Of a stretch of DNA of 64,000 nt, positions 22,075 through 32,990 are shown in pieces (the stretch's first letter is position 1; every line of letters begins with the position of its first letter). The stretch spans positions 140,139 through 204,138 of the forward strand of contig JACTAT010000170.1 of the NCBI GenBank assembly GCA_014526335.1, in the 5' to 3' direction. The notes beneath the pieces are model-generated. The model was not told where the DNA came from and made no database searches. It was given only the letters and a program-made list of their open reading frames with translations. A program made the translations under genes and the position numbers. Origin of the DNA: Chrysaora quinquecirrha. Taxonomy: Eukaryota > Cnidaria > Scyphozoa > Semaeostomeae > Pelagiidae.

Positions 22075-22868
22075 AAATTAACTAACTAGCTAACTAACTA
22101 ACTAACTACCTAATTAACTAACAAACTAACCAACCAACTATCTAACCAACTAACTAACTAACTAAAAGTAACAAGAAGCTATCGAACTCGTGATCGAACT
22201 ACCTAACAAGCTAGCCGACAAACTAACTAGTTAAGTACCTGACTGTAAACCGCTAAGCAAGTAACCAATAGACTGAATAATTAATTAACTAACTAAAAAA
22301 ATAACTCATAACTAACAATATAACTCGATTATTAACGCATAACGAACGAACTAACTACCTAATTGACTAACTTAAAAAGGAACTAACAAATTAAAGGCAG
22401 CTTAACAAGAAACATAAAATCTACACCAAAATATAACCCATTGGCTAACTCATTTAATAAATAACTACTTTGAATACTAAGTAGCTAACTTACTGACTAA
22501 GCACGCAAGTAAACAATTAACAAACTAACTAGCTAACTAATTAACTAACTAACTAACTAACTAACTACCTAATTAACTAACTAACAATCTAACCAACAAA
22601 CAAACTAACTAACTAATTAACTAACTAACCAACTAACTAACTAACTAACTAACTAACTAGCCAATTCACTAATTAAGTAAATAAATAATTAACTAGCTAG
22701 CTAGCTAACAAACTAAGTAAAGAACTAACGAACTAAATAGCAAACCAACTAACCAACTAAATAACTGGCTAACAAACTGAGCAAGTAAGTAAATAACTAT
22801 CTAACTAACTAACAAACAAACAAACTAACTAGCTAACTAACTAACCAACTAACTAACTACCGAATTAA
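22075..22868. repeat. AACT/CTAA tetranucleotide array
   Basis: The complement-strand form of the TTAG array type, about 0.8 kb, more degenerate and with many AACC, AATT and AAGT variants. Confidence 0.93.
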
Positions 22869-22904
22869 CTTCTCTGCCCCATGTCCTACTCTCCTGTTAA
22901 ATAC

Positions 22905-22990
22905 GAAGCATTTGCTACTCCGAATTTCACCCTTGCATGTTTACTAATGACTCCATTTTCTTGATAGATGACGCAATATTCGCAGGGCCT
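22905..22990 (-). pseudogene. Broken copy of the Cys-module exon
   Basis: On the minus strand this reads EYCVIYQENGVISKHARVKF and then GVANAS, a clear match to residues 13-36 of the exon at 18005-18229 (WCIYPENGTINKGARVKFAV). Homology stops on the 3' side just before the CTAA array and there is no donor. The 5' side also lacks the acceptor found in the intact copies. Confidence 0.7.
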
Positions 22991-23730
22991 GATTGTTTGC
23001 AGAGCGAACATAATGAGTCTAGACTAGACATGCATAGAGGTATCAGATACTGCCTTGATCATTTACTGAAAGAAAAGCAACAGGTGACCAAATGTCATCG
23101 AACCGAACCGAATTCTTCAGACTCATGGAGCTATACGGGGAGGCAAGGAGCCTAAACAAAAGGATTTGGCAATCGAGACAAAATATCAAGTGAGCAGTGG
23201 AAGAACTTTGATCAGACACCGAATTGAACTGACGGCGCTACGAGATTAAGCGCTTTCGGAATCTCTCGTGTAAAGGAACTCTGAAAAACCTGTATGAAGT
23301 TGAAAATATTTGTTTTGATTGACGAAGGTGGCTAATCCGCGTGAGATAGAAAGTGAGAAAATTGTAAACAAGGACTGTTATTTACGCTAAGGTATTCAAT
23401 CCAATTCTATCGAATCGCTTATTTTTTCTGCTTGGTATTCTCTGGCTACCTTCTAGGGCTGTGGCTGTGATTATCTGAGTTCGTTTCCATGTTCTGTCTA
23501 TGCCAAAGAATTATCAATCTGTTACAAGTTTGCTTCTGAAAGAATGAGAATGCTGTTTTGCTTTGTTTTCCGTGCTAAAAGTCAGCACCCTTCCTTATAC
23601 AGATGGGTGGAACCGACATTTGTTGGCAAAGATGCCCAAACAAAGCCAACATTAAGAAATGTTGGGTGCATTTTTTACATTGATCAAATTTCAGCCAATA
23701 TCTCCCAACATAATGCTGGCTCACCCAGGA
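22991..23730. other. No gene recognised
   Basis: Intergenic sequence between the broken exon and the foldback element. Confidence 0.35.
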
Positions 23731-26700
23731 TAGCCTGCGTGCAGCCTCAAACTCTTCTCCGAGAAAGAGTAGAGTCTGCGCAACAATGAACGAAAGCTTG
23801 TACTGGCCTCTTTTTCAAATTAAGTGTGGCGGTAAATCTTTTGTTTGCCTATTGTTTAACAACCAATCAACGCTCTCTGGCAGAAAACTGCCAGAGAAAC
23901 ATGATTGGTCGATTGCTTATTTCATTGTTTTAATATAGTCGCGCCGCGTTGACACGGCTGGTTTGCGTCGCGCGCACCCTTTTGCCAAAACAAAATGGCG
24001 AATGTGTGCTTGGTTGCTGCACGACCTGCACGAAAATATTTGTTGGAGTAAAGGATGGTTTATCGGTGATCTACCTTACGAAAAGCACTATTGTGATCAA
24101 CTGAAGCCATGCCAAGAATAGAAACAAGCCCGACATGGATTTTCCAAAGCAAGTTGTCTATTTCTAGGCATGTAGACTATCTAGATAGTAGATAGCCTAC
24201 CTACTTAGGTTTATCGGAAGAGGGTGCACCCAGTGTGCCTGTGCACAACAAAGAACAAAAAAATACAGATAGTAAGATTTAACTTGACTTGTCTTGTCTG
24301 GTAGATTACATGCATTTAACTGAATCAGTACAAATAATAATACCACCCGGAGTAAATTTTCAGTGTTATAAAGTAACAGCTGTGATGTTTGAAGGATTTT
24401 CTAGGCGCAAATTTGTGAAAGTTTACCTATGGTGTTTTTATTTTCTTTCAATTTAAGTCTTTCTTCAGAAACTAGAATCATTTGCTCAACCATTTAAACG
24501 CTTTTGAAATCATTTTAGGGCAGCAAAAGCCCAAATATATTTGCCATCCTTCCCCAAAGCTGTCTTTTGGTCAATGTTTACAACCTGAAAACATGAAGTG
24601 TGGATAATGATGACATCTATAGTTATTGGCAGATTATATTTCAGTGTGGTTTTAGAGATAACAACACCAACTTAACCTTTAGAGGTTTGGTGGACATTTT
24701 GCAAGCTATCCTTAGCTTTGCACCTTCTTTATCTGTGTCTTGGTTTAGTTTCATGGTTCAATTAAATGTACATTCAGTATTTAGACATGAAAATTAAAAC
24801 TTAAACTGGTGGCAAATGTAACAGCTTGCTGGTCGATTAAGATGGACACAGTGCTGGTATAAACTAAAAAGCAGAAAAATGTCTGTCATATCAAATCTAT
24901 GAGAAGACCCATAGCCTACAATATTGCCTACAATACCCATAGCCCACAATATTGACAAATTGTTTTCAAGTTTGATCAATTATCAAAAGTTAGAAACTAC
25001 CAAAACACCAAAAAAAATCATTGTAATACACTGCCAAAATTCATGGCAATTTTACCAAAAAACTATAAACCAAGGATAAAAATCAAGCAGTTAATTGAAG
25101 AATAACTGTGACTGAGATGGATGCATATTTTGAAACTTATGAATACTGTAAGTCCAGTACCAAGAAAAGTCCAAACTCAACATTTCAAGCCTTTCCTTGA
25201 TCAAGCAAGAATTCTTACTGAGGATAATTTGAGAGTTATGCAAAAGAAAAGCTATTTATAAACAACAAACTTATAAATAAAACAGTACAGTAAAAAGCTT
25301 TGCATCTATCTATGCATCTAGGATATATCAAGGTTTTGTATTTACACTTTGCTGTATTGACATTTATAAGACGTCTGACCAAGAAAATCTTTCTGAAAAG
25401 CAGAAAGTGAAAAGTTCTTTCCCGTCTGTTGCTGGGGCCTAAACTCTTGCGTAGGCCCGATAACTCGTAGATGCTGGCCATTCATATAAATGTGACTGCT
25501 TCTGTGAACAGTGCTGCTTCTACTGTCAATTCTTCAACAAAAACTTTCAATCTAAACTAAAGAGCAATTAAATTAGTTGAACTTTTTTCTTGAGGATACT
25601 TTAAACACAGGCTAAAAGACCTGACACAAAATATCATCTGGACAGCATCTTCTGGTATTTGGTGTTTATAACTCTTTCACTTGACTTGGAGGAGTATCTT
25701 CATATATTTATATTTTGTTAGCTATCTTGGATATTTTATTTTCCTTTGATCTCTAGGAAAAGTGCTACAGACAAATAGGTTGATTGATATATCCTAGATG
25801 CATAGATAGATGCAAAGCTTTTTACTGTACTGTTTTTATTTATAAGTTTGTTGTTTATAAATAGCTTTTCTTTTGCATAACTCTCAAATTATCCTCAGTA
25901 AGAATTCTTGCTTGATCAAGGAAAGGCTTGAAATGTAGAGTTTGGACTTTTCTTGGTACTGGACTTACAGTATTCATAAGTTTCAAAATATGCATCCATC
26001 TCAGTCACAGTTATTCTTCAATTAACTGCTTGATTTTTATCCTTGGTTTATAGTTTTTTGGTAAAATTGCCATGAATTTTGGCAGTGTATTACAATGATT
26101 TTTTTTGGTGTTTTGGTAGTTACTAACTTTGATAATTGATCAAACTTGAAAACAATTTGTCTATATTGTGGGCTATGGGTATTGTAGGCAATATTGTAGG
26201 CTATGGGTCTTCTCATAGATTTGATATGACAGACATTTTTCTGCTTTTTAGTTTATACCAGCACTGTGTCCATCTTAATCGACCACCAAGCTGTTACATT
26301 TGCCACCAGTTTAAGTTTTAATTTTCATGACTAAATACTGAATGTACATTTAATTGAACCATGAAACTAAACCAAGGCACAGATAAAGAAGGCGCAAAGC
26401 TAAGGATAGCTTGCAAAATGTCCACCAAACCTCTAAAGGTTAAGTTGGTGTTGTTATCTCTAAAACAACACTGAAAAATAATCTGCCAATAACTATAGAT
26501 GTCATCATTATCCACACTTCATGTTTTCAGGTTGTAAACATTGACCAAAAGACAGCTTTGGGGAAGGATGGCAAAAATATTTGGGCTTTTGCTGCCCTAA
26601 AATGATTTCAAAAGCGTTTAAATGGTTGAGCAAATGATTCTAGTTTCTGAAGAAAGACTTAAATTGAAAGAAAACAAAAACACCATAGGTAAACTTTCAC

Positions 26701-27888
26701 AAATTTGTGCCTAGAAATCCTTCAAACATCACAGCTGTTACTTTATAACACTGAAAATTTACCCCGGGAGGTATTATTATTTGTACTGATTCAGTTAAAT
26801 GCATGTAATCTACCAGACAAGACAAGTCAAGTTAAACCTTACTATCTGTATTTTTTTGTTCTTTGTTGTGCACAGGCACACTGGTTGCACCCTCTTCAGA
26901 TAAACCTACTAAGTAGGCTACTATCTAGTCTACATGCCTAGAAATAGACAACTTGCTTTGGAAAATCCATGTCGGGCTTGTTTCTATTCTTGTCATGGCT
27001 TCAGTTGATCACAATAGTGCTTTTCGTAAGGTAGATCACCGATAAACCATCCTTTACTCCAACAAATATTTTCGTGCAGGTCGTGCAGCAACCAAGCACA
27101 CATTCGCCATTTTGTTTTGGCAAAAGGGTGCGCGCGACGCAAACCAGCCGTGTCAACGCGGCGCGACTATATTAAAACAATGAAAAGGGCAAGAAAAAGA
27201 AAAGGGCAAGAAAAAGAAAAGGGCAGACATAGCAAACCTCCAGTTGAAAGGGACAAAAGAACATGCAATACTTGTAAGGATGAAATAGAAAACGAAATTC
27301 ATTTTGTGTTATCTTGTGCAAGGTATGCGACAGAACGAACAGAATTCCTCCAGAAAATGCAAGACCTTTGCCCAAACTTCGAACTGATTCAATCATTTGA
27401 CCTAAAATATTACTATTTAATGACTAATGAAGATCCTACTATTCTAAAAGCTTTTGGTGAATTTTTGCATACAATATACAACAAACGTATTAAGAATGGT
27501 TAACTATAGAATATTTCTTATATATATCCATTTTTTATGCTCAATAATGAGCTATCCTTCTTTTAATTTGATTTCTTACTATTTTGTATTGTAACATTAA
27601 CCTCTATGTCTTTTTGTTATTTTGTTGTTTAGTTTTGAACATTGACCATGTATCAAATGATATTGTGTCATGAATAATAAAAAAAAAAAAACAATGAAAT
27701 AAGCAATCGACCAATCATGTTTCTCTGGCAGTTTTCTGCCAGAGAGCGTTGATTGGTTGTTAAACAATAGGCAAACAAAAGATTTACCGCCACACTTAAT
27801 TTGAAAAAGAGGCCAGTACAAGCTTTCGTTCATTGTTGCGCAGACTCTACTCTTTCTCGGAGAAGAGTTTGAGGCTGCACGCAGGCTA
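23731..27888. mobile_element. 4.2-kb foldback element with 1.6-kb arms
   Basis: The left arm (23731-25331) and right arm (25784-27888) are inverted copies ending in TAGCCTGCGTGCAGCCTC. Identity looks above 95% by eye. The spacer is 452 bp (25332-25783). Matching small frames appear as mirror images, for example at 24600-24797 and 26318-26515. The right arm is longer only because of a LINE insertion at 27186-27687. No transposase or clear target duplication is seen. A non-autonomous foldback transposon is likeliest; a recent inverted segmental duplication is the alternative. Confidence 0.88.
27186..27687 (+). mobile_element. 5'-truncated LINE with poly(A) and target duplication
   Basis: The insertion is flanked by AAAACAATGAAA on both sides (27174-27185 and 27688-27699) and ends in an A-run after AATAATAAA. 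The uninterrupted left arm of the foldback shows the empty site. It carries the C-terminal end of a LINE polyprotein, open to a stop at 27503, with the zinc-knuckle-like motif RTCNTCKDEIENEIHFVLSC (C-x2-C...H-x4-C) found after the reverse transcriptase in many LINEs. Confidence 0.92.
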
Positions 27889-28189
27889 CCATGAGTGGGA
27901 TTCCTTGACATCCCATTGCTGTTCCATATCGGGGCTGTCCTGTTCCTTTTTTCCATGCCAATCCCATATTCCATGTTTTATTCCAGTTTCCTCGAGATTG
28001 CGTCATTGAATACAGTGAGTCACTTCACAGAAAGGAAACGGAAGATAATTTGAGAGAAATTAATATAACATCCGGTAAAGGAAGACACAAGTCGGTCACA
28101 ACAGAATAGGAAGGATTGTATTTGCTATTGTCAAGGAAAAGATTCTCATAACAAGCACGACTTATTATGATATTATAATAACAGAAATT

Positions 28190-28350
28190 ATGGAAGCAAA
28201 ATTTCTGGTAATCGCGTTTTCGATCGTGTTTATTTCTCTCGAACTTTGTGAAAGTAATGCTGACGCTTTGGAGGTGGATGATTTGCCAAAAACGAGAGAG
28301 AGGCGAGGACTTTGGGATCTATTTTCGAAGAAAGTCGTTCAAGCCCAGTT
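28190..28350 (+). CDS. Candidate secreted basic peptide, first exon
   Basis: ATG at 28190 begins a typical signal peptide (KFLVIAFSIVFISLELC). An acidic pro-segment (DALEVDDLPK) follows, then a furin-type site (RERR) and a short amphipathic, lysine-bearing segment beginning GLWDLFSK. There are no cysteines after the signal. A donor (GTT/GTATGC) ends the exon in phase 2. The signal, acidic pro-part, dibasic site and basic mature part form the usual plan of animal host-defence or neuro-peptides; which one is unknown. A family R MITE starts 8 bp after the donor, and if unspliced the frame runs into it and stops. Confidence 0.55.
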
Positions 28351-28358
28351 GTATGCTA

Positions 28359-28763
28359 CACGCTTTTTTTTATAAGGAACCTACCTCATGGCCTAGTTCT
28401 TAAAGTTCCTTATTTTCGGGCCTCTTTTGAGGCCATTGTAGTTCCAAAAGTTCCTTAATAGTTCCTTAATTTTAACTGCACATGCAGTGGTCTTAACAAT
28501 AAAAGAGAGACATTTGCATGTGAGCAAAGCTCGAGACTACTCAAAGAAACATTGGATGCATGCTTAACGTACAATTTATGTGATTTTCGACTGCAAATGA
28601 ATGGAACCGGCTTTCTAATTCTTGATTATTTGCAGTGATAAAAGTATTCAACATTCAAAAGTTCCTTAATGATTTTCTCTTTAGTAGTATAAGTTCTTTA
28701 AAGTTTCGGGCCTTCTACATGTAGGTTCCTTATAAAGTGGTTCCTTATAAAAAAAAAAGCGTG
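28359..28763. mobile_element. TA-flanked MITE family R, copy 2
   Basis: TIR CACGCTTTTTTTTATAAGG is inverted at the right end, with TA on both sides. Same family as 12236-12635 in opposite orientation. It lies in the first intron of the peptide gene, next to the donor. Confidence 0.92.
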
Positions 28764-28850
28764 TAATTCATATATGTAAACTTGCTTCATTTTCTAACTT
28801 TAAATATAAGTGGAGTCTTTTTTGGAAGAACGATGAGAAATACATTTTTA

Positions 28851-29270
28851 CACACTTTTTTTTTATAAGAATACCTTATTTTTTGCCGAGCCTCGATTAT
28901 TCTTAAGCTTATTCGATTTTGAGCCTGAAAATATTCTTAAATTATTCTTTATCATCAATGTTGTAAATTGGCCTGAAGATCAAGAGAAATAAGTCAAATC
29001 TTTGTCATTTGTTATTTTATTAATAAAAAGAGTTACTGTATCAAAGAGTCAGACAGGATGTACTCATTTCAAAACAAATACAGTTGCCTGACAATCACAC
29101 TTATTGTGCAGTGTAAAAAACGCAGAGAAATAAAAATGATCCTCGTCAAGCTTGAGCCTCAGATTATTCTTAAATAATTCTTAAATTTCAGTTCCATACT
29201 TTTTGGGAATTTTGAGCCTGTTCCTTTCAAAAAATATTCTTATAGACTGTATTCTTATAAAAAAAGTGTG
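28851..29270. mobile_element. TA-flanked MITE family S
   Basis: TIR CACACTTTTTTTTTATAAGA is inverted at the right end (AAAAAAAGTGTG), with TA on both sides. The termini resemble family R, but the interior is different and matches 20513-21264. Confidence 0.92.
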
Positions 29271-29300
29271 TATTTGTAGTCAAGAATGTTTCTGTTGCAG

Positions 29301-29386
29301 CGTTTCTGGCTTCAGGAGGGAAGTACTTTCATCCAATACATGACAATGCGTATCATGCTGCTAAAAGGATGATGAAACTTGGCTAG
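29301..29386 (+). CDS. Candidate second exon of the secreted peptide gene
   Basis: A strong acceptor (TTTCTGTTGCAG) precedes 29301. The longest frame from it runs about 28 residues with several His, Lys and Arg (KYFHPIHDNAYHAAKRMMKL) and stops at 29386. That frame needs a phase-1 donor, while the upstream exon ends in phase 2. In phase 2 the frame stops after 14 codons. So an extra exon, another donor or a frame break must be assumed. Confidence 0.4.
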
Positions 29387-29774
29387 TAAGATAAGAAAGA
29401 TAACCAAGAAGACTGTCAAACTATGAGCATCAATAACTTAATTTTTACATAATCAGTAAAGCGTTAGCAATCTAAATACATTTCTTTCAGTAGGCAACTT
29501 TACTTTACCCAACCTCCCAAATTTCTTAACAGTTTGTACTTAACAATCACATTCCGGAGAAATCTGGATTCATACCATGCATTGTTTTGAAAATTTTAAA
29601 TCAAGAGCTTTTGAATAAAATTTCATCATGAACCAGAGCACAAAGAAGTTGTATGTAACAATTTGTTGTTGAAAATTCTTCGTTTTTCATTATTAAATTT
29701 CCATTTCCGTTTTCCGTATTATGAATTTTGTAAGTTATTTTGTATAACGCTAGTTTGATATTACCCAAGGTAAC
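29387..29774. other. No gene; likely 3' end of the peptide gene
   Basis: AT-rich sequence. Nothing else recognised. Confidence 0.35.
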
Positions 29775-30155
29775 GTCTGCGCAGTATTGTGGAGGATGTA
29801 CAGGATTTTGGCAGTAATGTGGAGGGATTTTGGCAGTAATGTGGAGGGTGCGCAGTAATGTGGAGGGCTATCTTGAAGTAATGTGGAGGGCTATCATCAG
29901 TGACGTGGCGGGCTATCTTGCAGTGAATTAGAGGATATTCAGTAATGTGGAGGGCTATCTTGAAGTAATGTGGAGGGCTATCATCAGTGACGTGGCGGGC
30001 TATCTTGCAGTGAATTGAAGGATATTCAGTAATGTGGAGGGCTATCTTGAAGTAATGTGGAGGGCTATCACCAGTAACGTGGAGGGATATAATCAGTAAT
30101 GTGGAGGGTGCGAGTAATGTGGAGGAATATCATCAGTGATGTGAATGGCCCGAGT
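29775..30155. repeat. Minisatellite, GCAGTAATGTGGAGGGCTAT unit
   Basis: Units of about 22-24 bp built on CAGTAATGTGGAGGG repeat some 15 times. A longer block of about 106 bp (TTGAAGTAATGTGGAGGG, then ATCATCAGTGACGTGGCGGG, then TTGCAGTGAATT) is itself repeated, giving a higher-order structure. Confidence 0.92.
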
Positions 30156-30814
30156 TGTCAAGAAACACTCTCTTAGCGGTTGCCGAGAATTTTCGTTTTG
30201 TAAACGATTCTCATTGACAAGAAATTGATTCGGAAGCTAATCAGTGCGTTTTTTAGCCATGAGAACCTTCACATAACTTTAATATTTCGTAATATATGTG
30301 TAAGAATCACAGTTTTGGTTCATTTGCATGAAATGTAATATCCTTACAATATTCAAAAGCGGCATGGATTGAAACTTTTATGCGAAATTCGAATATTTTT
30401 ATCGAAAGTCATATTCGCCTTTTCTCTCTACTGCTTACTCTCCTCACTGATTGGCCAGATGTTATTCTGTCGTTCGATCTGACGAAAAATCGAATCGCAA
30501 TAAAAGTGTGAGGACATTAATAAGCCAGTGAAATGCAGCAAATTAAGTGCTCCAATCTGATTGGCTCCCCCAGTTTTTAGGGGGAGAATGGCCGCATTTT
30601 TGCATGCAAATGCCATGAGTCCCAGTTTAAGCAGCTTTCGGACAACAACAACAACTAAAGATAGAAGCTGCGATAACTGGTACTCGTGTAATAAGTCTAG
30701 GCGAAGGCATCGAAATCTACAATTCAGGTAATACATCATCCAAGTAGACTTGCTAGATGAGTCGTAGATAAAGCTATTGAAGAACTGGACGCTCAAAATG
30801 AAGCGAGCAGTAAC
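30156..30814. other. No gene recognised
   Basis: An open frame at 30428-30823 (minus) has no recognisable motif or splice pair. Confidence 0.35.
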
Positions 30815-31290
30815 GACATTCAATTCAATTCATTTTTATTCGTAGAAATACAATTTACAATTATAAAAAGTATTCTACACCGCCCAAGAAAAGCTGTGCT
30901 TGGGCCGCTTCAAAACTAACAAACTAACAAATTCTAAAAATATCAATTGTAAAGGTAAAAAACATGGGTTGAAAATAATCTTAACTAACATCTAACATCA
31001 AGATCAAACTCAGTAAGGGATAATTTATAATTATAATGTATATTCGGTGATCATTTTTTCTGGGATATTAGTAGCTTTCGATTGTTAGGTTCTTAAAATT
31101 CTTGTTTAAGATACTTGTTTTAATGATTCTGGTAGGTAAATTCAGAGTCGAGCACCCTGAAGCCATAATATCGACGTTTGTACAAAGAATAGAGCGATCA
31201 ATAGTATCAAAAGCTTTAGAAAAATATAAAAAAACGCCTAAACAAGACTTATTTTCGTCAAGGTTGTGATACATTCTATCTATCATTCAG
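30815..31290 (-). pseudogene. LINE fragment: RT motif plus 3' tail
   Basis: On the minus strand 31286-31068 encodes LDENKSCLGVFLYFSKAFDT, the reverse-transcriptase 'DFSKAFDT' block with Asp replaced by Tyr. The frame then degrades. The fragment ends at 30815-30850 in a short repeat tail (GAATTGAATTGAATG), as in CR1/L2-type LINEs. The catalytic middle is deleted. Confidence 0.8.
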
Positions 31291-31514
31291 TCTATCTTTT
31301 GTACACTAGAATCCAAAAATACTCTGCCAGTTTTTTCGTACGTCATTGCTTTGTACCAGTCTTCAAAAATTGAATCTGGAAAGGAAATGCTCTCCCTGTA
31401 AGGCAAAAATGTTTTGAAATTCCTTTAAACTCCTCAAACATTAATTTAGTTTTTCTTGAAAATTTCCTTGTCGGGGTTGATCCAAAACAAACCTTTACAT
31501 TTGCTAGTTTCAGT

Positions 31515-31612
31515 CTGTTTCTGATGCTCTGAGCAGTGTTGGACGCAAAAAAGGTCTTTAAGCATGCGGGAATTTTTTTGTTGTTTATCGCAATTTTGAA
31601 ACTATCAATTAA
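31515..31612. repeat. Dispersed repeat family P, inverted copy
   Basis: On the minus strand it carries TTCAAAATTGCGATAAACA, GCATGCTTAAAG and GCATCAGAAACAGACTGAAA in the same order as the other copies. Confidence 0.65.
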
Positions 31613-31849
31613 AAGTTGCAATCTGCAAAGCATTGGTCATCGAGCCAACAGACTTCAAAACAGGTTCCACTTGAAACTATGCCAATTTTTGAATCTGAAT
31701 TCTGGAATTTGAATTTTGGAACTTGAATTGTACCTTATTTGCTGTTAGTTTTACAGTAGTGACGAGTGCACTGATTTACACTAACATTAAGCAATATCAT
31801 GGATTGCATCAAATTCATCATTTGTTGCAGAATGAGCACACGGATTTAT

Positions 31850-32990
31850 TATTTAGTTTTTAATAGGCTTTTGAACTGCTTGTGGTTTCGGGCCAATGCC
31901 ATTATTTTTTATTTCTACATGCACTTTTCTGCGAGCACTTGTGAACTTTATTATCATTTCTGCGAATTCGACGGTTTCTATTCCAACATCCAATATTCCT
32001 TGCAGTCCAATTTCACCAGTGATCTCATCCGTCTCTGTTATGACAGTGTCATCATCTGTTGATAAGGAGAGGACTCCACTTTTGGTGTCTTTTCTGACTT
32101 TCATACTGGTATTTCATACTGGTAGGTTTTATCAGAAGTGACGTCGCTACCAGAATCTCCCTATAGCACAATTTTGACCCTTCCCTCGTTATCGCTAATT
32201 ACGCCTTCAACTTTCTTCTTCTTTCCGTACTTTGTTGGGGTGACCTTGATGCAGACACACGGAGAATCTTGGCTGCTACGGTGACGGATTGGCCAACAGC
32301 GAATGTGTTGATTTTTCGGCAGCAGCTTCGTGTTTTCATAGGTAGTTCATCGTAAGTTACTGATGTTTCGTCTATGGTCGTTGTGCCAGTAATCAGAAAT
32401 GAAACAAATGGTAAAAATTAGTATGGTTGCGTTAGAAATAATCGTGCCAAGTAGGTTAAGATTTTTTACAGTTGATTGAAGGTGAATTGCGGAAACTAGG
32501 ACGCAGTTTGTTGCATTTTTTAATATCCAGAACGTCTTTCTTCATTCTGGTGAAAACAGAGTACTTTTGTCCCTGTATCATTTTTTCTCCATTTTGTCCA
32601 TCTCATCACGTTCTAAAGCATATCCGGTTTTTTCTCCCATCTTTTTGAACAGCTGATTGTAAAGCGTTGAAACCACCATCAGCATCTCCTTCCCCAACGT
32701 GAAACAAATGATAAAAGCGCGCTAGGTGCTGCATATTCTTATATCGAATATTGACGCCAAAATCTGATCTTTGGGCGTCTTTCTATTAGACGTTAACACA
32801 TCGCGAAAGACATCTTCATCATAGGCAGGTCTTCTCTTACGTGACCTCTCAAGTTTAAGTATCACACAGCCTCTGAAAGATTGGAAATCTTGGCGGTGGT
32901 GGTCTTGCTTGCTTCTTTCTGAAGCGACAGGTTAGACTTGACAACACCAGCCAAGCCATTGATTAATCCAAGAACTTCTTCTGGAGTAGA
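31850..32990 (-). pseudogene. Decayed gene with OB-fold-like domain
   Basis: Read on the minus strand from ATG 32988, MSTPEEVLGLINGLAGVVKS opens a frame of about 43 codons. It then breaks into pieces (RKRRPAYDEDVFRDVLTSNR, TLYNQLFKKMGEKTGYALER). Between 32310 and 32120 two overlapping frames give FAVGQSVTVAAKILRV and then PTKYGKKKKVEGVISDNEGR with VKIVL. That order is typical of RPA-like OB-fold, single-strand DNA-binding domains. At least one frameshift and one in-frame stop break it. Whether it came from a host gene or a transposon (some Helitrons carry RPA-like proteins) is undecided. Confidence 0.5.

Noticed and set aside
24600..24797. Conserved-looking 65-residue frame with an identical partner at 26318-26515
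   Set aside because: The match is explained by the two foldback arms being DNA copies; there is no independent sign of coding.
27597..27974. 125-residue minus-strand frame
   Set aside because: It crosses the LINE target duplication and the foldback end, so it is a chance frame.
29775..30155. CRISPR-like spaced repeats
   Set aside because: Repeats are contiguous and imperfect with no unique spacers, and the DNA is eukaryotic.
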